From Gemmatimonadota bacterium (GTDB lineage Bacteria > Gemmatimonadota > Gemmatimonadetes > Gemmatimonadales > GWC2-71-9): a stretch of 64,000 nucleotides of DNA. The notes below the pieces were generated by a model. It saw only the letters and a program-made list of their open reading frames with translations, was not told where the DNA came from and ran no database searches. Shown piece by piece: positions 57,749 through 64,000 of the stretch. The position numbers and the translations under genes were made by a program. Position 1 is the stretch's first letter. Every line of letters begins with the position of its first letter. The DNA lies in NCBI GenBank assembly GCA_016720805.1, contig JADKJZ010000002.1:62001-126000 (forward strand), written 5' to 3'.

Positions 57749-57801
57749 AACATGCATGCTGCCGGCATCCCGCGGATCGGGAAGCCGGCAGCATGCATGT
57801 T
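57749..57801. terminator. Long perfect hairpin terminator
   Basis: AACATGCATGCTGCCGGC (57749-57766) is exactly complementary to GCCGGCAGCATGCATGTT (57784-57801). The inner TCCCG (57768-57772) pairs with CGGGA (57778-57782) around CGGAT. It lies between the convergent M28 and DinB genes and can end transcription both ways. Confidence 0.85.
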
Positions 57802-57810
57802 CTGGGGTCG

Positions 57811-58317
57811 CTAGCTGGCGCTCCGCACCACTCGCACCGTCACCGACAGCTGCCCCACATGGCGCATCGCATGTTCGGCGCCGTGGACCAGGCAGCCAAT
57901 CACCGTTGAGGGGAGTTGTGCCCGGCCCACGCCGCGGAAGTCGCCGAGGGTGGCGGCCGGCGTGCTGCGCAGCTGGGCCATCGCCGCGTCCACCTGATCC
58001 GAGAGCGTTCTCAGGACCGCGGGCACGTCGCCGAGCGAGAGGGGACTGCCTTCGGCGCGCAGGGCGGTGAACTGTGCCTCGGTGAGTCCCTCACCGCGCG
58101 CATAGGTGAAGAGGCGGTCGATCACGCCGCTGATGTGTCGGACGTGAAAGGCGGCCGATGCGATGCCCGCTGGCCGCGCATTCCATTCGGCTTCCGTGAG
58201 CGAGGGAATCAGCTCCTCGACGCTCTCACGCACCTGCAGCAGGATGTGCGCGACCGGTTGGAGCACATCCGGGACGCCTGCGATCGGACCGCGTTGCCAC
58301 CATTCCGTGTCGGCCAT
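57811..58317 (-). CDS. DinB family protein (third copy)
   Basis: The 168-residue protein has the DinB helix plan: LQPVAHILLQVRESVEELIP, GIASAAFHVRHISGVIDRLF with the first two His, and VIGCLVHGAEHAMRHVGQLSV with the C-terminal His set. It is close in type to the DfsB/YfiT-like group. It ends 9 bases from the terminator and starts 6 bases after the stop of the next gene upstream, so those two are cotranscribed. Confidence 0.85.
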   Translation of the reverse strand: MADTEWWQRGPIAGVPDVLQPVAHILLQVRESVEELIPSLTEAEWNARPAGIASAAFHVRHISGVIDRLFTYARGEGLTEAQFTALRAEGSPLSLGDVPAVLRTLSDQVDAAMAQLRSTPAATLGDFRGVGRAQLPSTVIGCLVHGAEHAMRHVGQLSVTVRVVRSAS

Positions 58318-58323
58318 GGGACC

Positions 58324-58680
58324 TCAGTGATTGCTGTGCGTGGACAGGGCGACTGGCGCGAGATGCTGCACCGCGCGGAGCAGGGTGCGCGTCCCGCCGA
58401 AGAACCCTCCCCAGCCGAAGTAACTGCCGTCGGCGAAGAAGGCGGTCTTGCTGTCGCCGTATTCGATCTTGACCCAGTTGTTCACGAAGTCGCGCCCCTG
58501 CTTGCCGAAGGTGATCCGGTGAACCGCGGTCACCATCACCGTCCCCTTCTTCCCGACGAACTCCAGCGAGTCGTCGTGGAGCGTCAGCGAGCCTCGGTCA
58601 TGCATCGCCAGGACGTTCAGGTCGCGCCAGCGGTTCTCTGAGTGAAGAAACCAGACATTGGGAAAGCTGCGAGTCGGCAT
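58324..58680 (-). CDS. Hypothetical protein with PH-like beta-rich fold
   Basis: The 118-residue product lacks a signal peptide. It shows a run of short strands with a conserved-looking pattern (RGSLTLHDDSLEFVGKKGTV, AVHRITFGKQGRDFVNNWVK, IEYGDSKTAFFADG, YFGWGGFFGGT) and a C-terminal helix, as expected for a pleckstrin-homology-like domain. I do not recognise a characterised family member. It is upstream of, and probably cotranscribed with, the DinB gene. Confidence 0.65.
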   Translation of the reverse strand: MPTRSFPNVWFLHSENRWRDLNVLAMHDRGSLTLHDDSLEFVGKKGTVMVTAVHRITFGKQGRDFVNNWVKIEYGDSKTAFFADGSYFGWGGFFGGTRTLLRAVQHLAPVALSTHSNH

Positions 58681-58756
58681 GGGGTGTCGTCCGGAATGGG
58701 GGACAGGGATGACCCCGGAAGGTACATCACCGTCGCCCTCAGGCGGGTCTTCACCG

Positions 58757-58776
58757 TATACTGGGGGATCCCCCAG
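58757..58776 (+). promoter_or_regulatory. Promoter -10 box with a palindromic operator before the sulfatase gene
   Basis: TATACT (58757-58762) is a good -10 hexamer. The perfect 16-base palindrome CTGGGGGATCCCCCAG (58761-58776) starts inside it and covers the expected transcription start. It lies 38 bases before the sulfatase ATG. No good -35 box is visible. A repressor binding there would block initiation. Confidence 0.5.
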
Positions 58777-58813
58777 TTCGCTGATCGCCTGCCCCCGGAC
58801 CCGAGGTCTGCGC

Positions 58814-60397
58814 ATGGATGGTACGTCCGACGTCGTTCGGTCGCCTGTCGCCCCACCCGCATTCGCCTTGGCCGGGCTGTGCAGTCTGCTGGCGTGTGCT
58901 CCGTCATCGGCCCCGTCGCCTGCGGTGGCGCCGCCACCCAACGTCCTCTTCATTGCCATCGATGACCTCCGTCCAACTCTCGGCGCCTACGGCGACCCAG
59001 TCGTCAAGACGCCGAACATCGATCGGCTGGCGCGGTCGGGGGCCGTCTTCCTCGAGGCGCACGCGCAGGAAGCGGTCTGCAATCCCTCGCGCGCCAGCCT
59101 CCTGACCGGGCTGCGCCCCGATTCGCTCCGGGTCTGGGACCTGGAGACCGACTTCCGACGCACCACGCCCGACGTCGTCACCCTGCCGCAGTACTTCATC
59201 CGCAACGGCTACACCGCGGTCAGCGTCGGGAAGATCTATCACAACCTGATCCCCGACTCGCTCTCCTGGAGTGAGCCGGAGCACAAAGTGGCGGGCTTTC
59301 CCTACGATCCCGATGCGGTCTACCATGGGCACGACAACGTGTCCATCCAGGAGATCCGGAAGGCGGCGCTGATCCGTGCCGGCCGCGAGGCAACCGCCAT
59401 CGACCAGTTCGGACAATGGTACCTGAAGGCGAATGCCACCGAGGCGGAGGACCTCCCTGACAGCGTCTATTACGACGGCGCGCAGACCGACTATGCCGTG
59501 CGCCGGTTGGCGGCACTCCGCGACGCCGGCCGACCGTTCTTCTTCGCCGTGGGCTACTACCGACCGCACCTCCCCTTCAACGCACCGAAGCGCTACTGGG
59601 ATCTGTATGATCGGAAGGCATTGCCGCTGGCGCCGAACCGGACGGTGCCGGCGGGCGCGCCCGGCATGGCCGTCAACACCAATCGGGAGCTGCGTGGCTA
59701 CGCCGACTTCGCCAACGCGCAGGACGCCGCGGAGGGCACGCTCGATTCGGCGGACGTGCGCCGCCTGACGCACGGTTACTACGCCTCGATCAGCTACGTC
59801 GACGCGCAGGTCGGTCGGTTGCTGGACCAACTCGACGCGCTTGGCCTCACCAAGAACACCATCGTGGTGCTCTGGGGCGACAACGGCTTCAAGCTCGGCG
59901 AGCACAACGGCTGGGCCAAGATGACCAACTACACCATCGACACGCATGTCCCGTTGATCATCCGGGCACCCGGTCAGGTCCGGCCCGGGCTCCGACTGTC
60001 GCAGCCGGTCGAGTTGGTCGACATCTACCCGACGCTGGTCGCGCTCGCGGGGCTGCCCGTGCCGTCGCAGCTGCAGGGCGCCAGCGCCATGCCCTTGCTG
60101 GCCAATCCCCAGCGGCCCTGGAAGAGCGCCGTGTTCAGCCAGTACCTGCGCAACGGGATCTGGGTGGCGAAGGACAGCATCCCGTACATGGGGTACTCGA
60201 TGCTCACCGCCGACTGGCACTACGTCGCGTGGATGAACTGGACGACACGGCAGTACGTCGCCTGGGAACTGTATGATCGCCGCGCCGACCCGATGGAGAA
60301 TGTGAACCTGGCCGGCCGGCCGGAGCACACCGCGTTGCTCGCCCGGCTGGAAGCGGAGCGAGTGACGGGCTGGCGCGCGGCGCGGCCCGCAGAGTGA
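58814..60397 (+). CDS. Type I sulfatase, iduronate-2-sulfatase-like lipoprotein
   Basis: The 527-residue protein has a short N-terminal hydrophobic segment ending in LLAC, probably a lipoprotein signal. The sulfatase signature is VCNPSRASLLTG, with the Cys that must become formylglycine, preceded by FIAIDDLRPTLGAYGD (Asp pair binding Ca) and followed by SVGKIYH and LWGDNGFKLGEHNGW. The motif order and FFAVGYYRPHLPFNAPKRYW resemble iduronate-2-sulfatase-type (S1_7-like) enzymes acting on sulfated glycans. No sulfatase-modifying gene is seen in the window. Confidence 0.9.
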   Translation: MDGTSDVVRSPVAPPAFALAGLCSLLACAPSSAPSPAVAPPPNVLFIAIDDLRPTLGAYGDPVVKTPNIDRLARSGAVFLEAHAQEAVCNPSRASLLTGLRPDSLRVWDLETDFRRTTPDVVTLPQYFIRNGYTAVSVGKIYHNLIPDSLSWSEPEHKVAGFPYDPDAVYHGHDNVSIQEIRKAALIRAGREATAIDQFGQWYLKANATEAEDLPDSVYYDGAQTDYAVRRLAALRDAGRPFFFAVGYYRPHLPFNAPKRYWDLYDRKALPLAPNRTVPAGAPGMAVNTNRELRGYADFANAQDAAEGTLDSADVRRLTHGYYASISYVDAQVGRLLDQLDALGLTKNTIVVLWGDNGFKLGEHNGWAKMTNYTIDTHVPLIIRAPGQVRPGLRLSQPVELVDIYPTLVALAGLPVPSQLQGASAMPLLANPQRPWKSAVFSQYLRNGIWVAKDSIPYMGYSMLTADWHYVAWMNWTTRQYVAWELYDRRADPMENVNLAGRPEHTALLARLEAERVTGWRAARPAE

Positions 60398-60422
60398 GCA
60401 CTCCACACCATCGAGGGTGAGC

Positions 60423-62663
60423 ATGCCCCACCGTCGCGTCTCGTTGATCGCACTCGGCCTGGTCGTCGCGGTGGCTCCCGCCGCCGCGCAGACCGCGGTC
60501 CGGGCACCACTCACGATCGAGCGCATCTTCACGAAGCGGGAATTCGCGGCCGCACCGGCCGGCTGGTCGCCCTGGCTCGATGACGTCCGTGGGGCCACTC
60601 GGCTCGTGGCGTCCGGGCAGGCGGGAGGTGGGGTGGATTTGGTCGCCATCACCGCGGCAGGGGTCCGCTCGGTCATCCTCCCCGCGACCGCACTCGTGCC
60701 CCGCGGGGAGACGCGGCAGCTTCGGATGACATCCTATGGCTTTTCGGAAGACCATTCGCGCCTACTGATCAATGCGGCTGCCGCCGCTGGAGTGCCGGCC
60801 GAGGGGACCTGGTGGGTCATCGATCTCGCCACGCGGCAACTCACGCAGGTGGGCGCGTCGGGGCTGCCAGGCCGCGTCGTGGCGCCACAGCTCTCGCCGG
60901 ACGGGAGCCACGTGGCGTATGCCTCGGAACACAACCTCTATGTCGAGGCGGTGGCGACATCGACCAGGCGTCAGTTGACTCAGGATGGCGCGCCGACCCG
61001 AATCAACGGCGACTCACCGCGACCCTTTGCCGTGGTCAACAACACCAAGGGCTTCCGCTGGAGCCCCGACGGCACGCAGCTCGCCTACGTCCAGTTCGAC
61101 ATGGCCGGCGTGCAGAGCGTCCTGATGATCAACAACGTGGACTACCTCTACCCGAAGGTCGATTCCTTTCAGCACGTGAAGCCGGGGGCAACCCTGCCGG
61201 CGAGTCGAGTCGGTGTCGTGTCGATTGCAGGCGGGGCAACGTCATGGATCGGGCTGCCGGGCGACCCGCGGATGAACTACCTGACCACGGTCGAGTGGGC
61301 AGCGAGTTCGTCGGAACTCACGGTGCAGCAGTTTGATCGGCATCAGAACCGGATGACCGTCTTTCTGGCGGCCGTGCCGGCGGGCCGCACCACAACGATC
61401 GTGAATGAGACAGACCCGACCTTTCTCGATCCGTTCAGCATCGAGTGGATCGACAGCGGTCGCCACTTCCTCTGGATCACGGAACGCGACGGCTGGCGTC
61501 ATGTGTATCGGCACGAGCGCGACGGCAGCCATCCGGTGCTGGTGACCCGAGGGGATTTCGACATCGCCTCGATCGAGCGGATCGACGAGGCGGGGGGCTG
61601 GCTCTACTATATGGCGTCGCCGGACAACGCGATCTACCGAGCGCTGTACCGCACGCGGCTTGACGGCAGCGGCCTCCCGGAGCGCATCACCCCAGCCGGG
61701 CCGCCAGGGACGCACAGCTACAGCATTTCGCCGTCCGGGCAGTGGGCCTTTCACACCTATTCCCGCTTCGACACGCCGCCCCGCTCCGAGGTCGTCGCGC
61801 TCCCCACGCACCGCGTCGTGCGCACCGTGCAGGACAACGGGGTGCTGCGCGCCAAGCTCGACGGCGTGGCCCGGGCACCCTACGAGTTTCTCAAGGTCGA
61901 CATCGGCAACGGCGTGCGCCTCGACGCGTGGTGCGTCAAGCCGCCGGACTTCGACCCGTCGAAGAAGTACCCGGTGATCTTCCACGAATACAGCATGCCA
62001 GGCGGCCAGTTCGTCACCGACAGCTGGAAGGGCGACAACTATCTCTTTTACCTCATGCTGGCCCAGCGCGGCTTCGTGGTCATGGCGGTCGACTCACGCG
62101 GCACGCCATCATTGTACGGCCGGGCGTGGCGCAAGATCATCTACCAGAACCACGGCATCCTCCCCGCCGATGACATCGCGGCAGCGGCCAAGGTACTCCT
62201 GGCCGAGCGGCCGTATCTGGATGCGAAGCATGTCGGCGTCTACGGCTGGAGCGGCGGCGGGTTGATCAGCATGCTCCTGCTGCTCCGCCATGGCGACGTC
62301 TTCCAGGCTGCGGTTCCCGGCGCCTTCATCAGCGATCATCGCTACTACGAGGCCGGCTTCACCGAGCGCTACCTCGGCCTGCCAGAGGAGTCGCCCGCGG
62401 CCTATGACAAGGCGGCCGCGCTGCGATACGCCAAGAACCTCACCGGCGACCTGCTCATGCTGCACGGGACGGCCGACGACAACGTGCACTACCAGAACAT
62501 GGAGCTGATGGTGGATGCGCTCATCGCCACGGGGAAGCACTTTGCCGTGGTGCCTTATCCCAATCGCTCGCATGGGATGGCCGAGGGGATCAACACCAAG
62601 GCACACCAGCACGACACGATCCTCTGGTTCTTCACGGAGCATCTCCATCCTCGGATGGAGTGA
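60423..62663 (+). CDS. S9 family (dipeptidyl-peptidase IV-like) exported peptidase
   Basis: The 746-residue protein has a signal peptide (SLIALGLVVAVAPAAAQ), an N-terminal beta-propeller (about 30-480; LSPDGSHVAY, FRWSPDGTQLAYVQF) and a C-terminal alpha/beta-hydrolase domain. The catalytic serine is in YGWSGGGLI, the Asp in HGTADDNVH and the His in NRSHGM. The usual nucleophile elbow is GWSYGG; here Tyr is Gly. It removes dipeptides or cleaves after Pro outside the cytoplasm. GAGG lies 6 bases before ATG 60423; a GTG two codons earlier is less likely. It follows the sulfatase by 25 bases. Confidence 0.9.
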   Translation: MPHRRVSLIALGLVVAVAPAAAQTAVRAPLTIERIFTKREFAAAPAGWSPWLDDVRGATRLVASGQAGGGVDLVAITAAGVRSVILPATALVPRGETRQLRMTSYGFSEDHSRLLINAAAAAGVPAEGTWWVIDLATRQLTQVGASGLPGRVVAPQLSPDGSHVAYASEHNLYVEAVATSTRRQLTQDGAPTRINGDSPRPFAVVNNTKGFRWSPDGTQLAYVQFDMAGVQSVLMINNVDYLYPKVDSFQHVKPGATLPASRVGVVSIAGGATSWIGLPGDPRMNYLTTVEWAASSSELTVQQFDRHQNRMTVFLAAVPAGRTTTIVNETDPTFLDPFSIEWIDSGRHFLWITERDGWRHVYRHERDGSHPVLVTRGDFDIASIERIDEAGGWLYYMASPDNAIYRALYRTRLDGSGLPERITPAGPPGTHSYSISPSGQWAFHTYSRFDTPPRSEVVALPTHRVVRTVQDNGVLRAKLDGVARAPYEFLKVDIGNGVRLDAWCVKPPDFDPSKKYPVIFHEYSMPGGQFVTDSWKGDNYLFYLMLAQRGFVVMAVDSRGTPSLYGRAWRKIIYQNHGILPADDIAAAAKVLLAERPYLDAKHVGVYGWSGGGLISMLLLLRHGDVFQAAVPGAFISDHRYYEAGFTERYLGLPEESPAAYDKAAALRYAKNLTGDLLMLHGTADDNVHYQNMELMVDALIATGKHFAVVPYPNRSHGMAEGINTKAHQHDTILWFFTEHLHPRME

Positions 62664-62730
62664 CCGCCACGGCGTCGCGCGTGCCTCGGTGCAGTAGGGT
62701 ATGATGCGGATCCCTGCACAACGAGGCACC

Positions 62731-62913
62731 ATGTCATTCTCGCTCTATTTCGTCGGCGCGCTGATCGTGATCGGTGGCGTGGCCTGGGGCATGATCAAGG
62801 CCGGATTGCCTACGACGTGGGTGATCATTGCGGCGGTCGTCATGGTGGGCGTCGGCATCCTGAGCGGCGTGAGCCACACCCGCTCGCGCGACCTCCCGAA
62901 GGATCCGTCCTGA
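62731..62913 (+). CDS. 60-residue two-helix membrane protein
   Basis: The small protein has two hydrophobic helices (LYFVGALIVIGGVAWGMI and TTWVIIAAVVMVGVGILSGV) joined by a short KAGLPT loop, and a charged tail (HTRSRDLPKDPS). GAGG lies 5 bases upstream of ATG 62731. No family is recognised. It is 67 bases downstream of the S9 peptidase. Confidence 0.65.
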   Translation: MSFSLYFVGALIVIGGVAWGMIKAGLPTTWVIIAAVVMVGVGILSGVSHTRSRDLPKDPS

Positions 62914-62928
62914 GCGGCTGAGCGCGTT

Positions 62929-64000
62929 TCATCGCCGCACCGCGGCGAGCAACGCAGCGAACAGCGTCGGTTCCGCGCGCAGCCGCTCGTCAGCAATCCA
63001 TTCCGGCTTCACCGTGGCCCCCGCGGCGACCAGCGCTGTCAGGATGCGGATGTAGGGCGCCGCGCTCGGCCGATCCTCCTTGAGCCAGGCGTGCAGCGCC
63101 CAGACCAGCGGTGGCGTTCCGAACTGGGCATCGGGGAGGTCGAGCGGCGCGCCGTGCTGGATCAGCAGTTCCACCAGCTTCGCGTCGCCTTGATAGGCGG
63201 CGACATGCAGCGCCGTCTGCCCCCCCTCGGGCCGTCGCAGGGCCGGATCGACCCCGAGCTTCAGCAGCAGCCGGATGGCGTCCCGCTGGCCATACCATGC
63301 CGCCATCGCCATCATCTCGCCACGATCGGCGGCGGAGACGCTCTTCGGCGGTTCGAACGCCTGGCGCAACAGGTCGAGGCGACCGAGGCCGGCCGCGTCG
63401 GTCGCGGTGACGCGCGCGCCGCGCCCGGCGAGGTGCGCCGCAGCCTCAGGGCAACCATTCATCAGGCAGTAGCGCACGATGCCCGCGTCCAGCCGTGCGC
63501 CGCGCGCCAGGAGGAGGTCAGCAAGAGCGTTCTGGACCCCGGCCGCGCGCGGATGCGAGCTCGTCACCACGAGGGCAAGCGTCGTGGCGCCGCCGCCGTA
63601 GACGTCGGCCTCGGCATCGATCGCGGCGCCGGCATCAAGCAGCCGCTCCGTGATCGCCACGATGTTGGCGGGCGTGCGCTGGCGGTAGCTCTCGACGCCG
63701 TTCGCGGAGGCGTAGTGGAGCAGTGTGCTCCTGTGCTCGCGGCTGGAACGCGCACCGACGAGCGCCGGCTCCGCCCGCAGCAGCAGTTCGAGCGTGGCAA
63801 GGTCGCCGGCCACGATCGCATCGGCCGCGCGCTCGAAGGTGGCGACCGCCGAGTCCTGCTGCGCGGCGGCCTCCACATACTGCACCAGCTTCGGCCAGCT
63901 GTCGAAGCCGTGCGCGCGGGCGATCACGAACTGCGCCTGCGCAATGGTGGCGTCGTTCGGGCGGAGCCGCTCGCGGACGAAGTGTATCAGCTGTTGCCCG
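62929..64000 (-). CDS. Ankyrin-repeat protein, 5' end beyond the window
   Basis: The frame is open from the window edge and stops at 62929, giving more than 355 residues. Ankyrin-like units are visible: STLLHYASANGVESYRQRT, NALADLLLARGARLDAGIVR, QTALHVAAYQGDAKLVELLIQHG and GTPPLVWALHAWLKED. The N-terminal part holds QAQFVIARAHGFDSWPKLVQYV, a segment seen before the repeats in similar bacterial proteins. It is probably a protein-binding scaffold; no enzymatic domain is seen in this part. Confidence 0.8.
   Translation of the reverse strand, partial: GQQLIHFVRERLRPNDATIAQAQFVIARAHGFDSWPKLVQYVEAAAQQDSAVATFERAADAIVAGDLATLELLLRAEPALVGARSSREHRSTLLHYASANGVESYRQRTPANIVAITERLLDAGAAIDAEADVYGGGATTLALVVTSSHPRAAGVQNALADLLLARGARLDAGIVRYCLMNGCPEAAAHLAGRGARVTATDAAGLGRLDLLRQAFEPPKSVSAADRGEMMAMAAWYGQRDAIRLLLKLGVDPALRRPEGGQTALHVAAYQGDAKLVELLIQHGAPLDLPDAQFGTPPLVWALHAWLKEDRPSAAPYIRILTALVAAGATVKPEWIADERLRAEPTLFAALLAAVRR

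Overview
The window is a GC-rich, densely packed bacterial chromosome segment with about 60 genes, many joined by 1-4 base start/stop overlaps. No rRNA, tRNA, phage, transposase or CRISPR array was seen. The gene content suggests a member of Gemmatimonadota or a close relative: Planctomycete-type cytochrome/PSD1/DUF1501 genes, DUF6526, DUF4199 beside a membrane LuxR-type regulator, a PEP-CTERM protein, DUF2911, M55 peptidases and many exported hydrolases. This assignment is inferred from gene content, not from a marker gene.

Layout. 1-5.8 kb: end of an NHL-repeat protein, then a three-gene PSCyt1/PSD1/DUF1501 operon. 5.8-13 kb: small housekeeping and stress genes, including an RHH/PIN toxin-antitoxin pair, a frameshifted membrane gene, a ferritin-like protein, a Vat-type acetyltransferase and a sterol-desaturase-family enzyme. 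13-17.7 kb: exported proteins (phosphodiester glycosidase, PEP-CTERM, PCYCGC, DUF2911). 17.7-23 kb: AspT-type transporter, tandem M55 D-aminopeptidases, an aldehyde dehydrogenase. 23-40 kb: a six-hairpin glycosidase, two serine beta-lactamase-fold hydrolases, and a long minus-strand series of small enzymes (peroxiredoxin, GNAT, VOC, RidA, DUF1080, YdeI, MFS).

40-54.5 kb is the most distinctive part: a methyltransferase and a frameshifted radical SAM gene, a 1256-residue lipoprotein with nine exact-length 88-residue repeats carrying a glycosidase-like C-terminus, a GT39-type membrane glycosyltransferase, a second stand-alone copy of that glycosidase-like domain, then a coupled operon of GT2, AglD-like flippase, UDP-galactopyranose-mutase-like flavoprotein and amidohydrolase. 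Together these look like an undescribed surface-glycan system. 54.5-64 kb: Kef-type antiporter, M28 peptidase, DinB, sulfatase, S9 peptidase and a partial ankyrin-repeat protein.

Three genes (near 8845, 37003 and 41405) are each broken by a single-base shift in G/C-rich sequence while both halves stay intact. This fits indel errors of a draft assembly at least as well as true pseudogenes. A 7-base tandem repeat (ATGATGG) recurs between genes at three loci.
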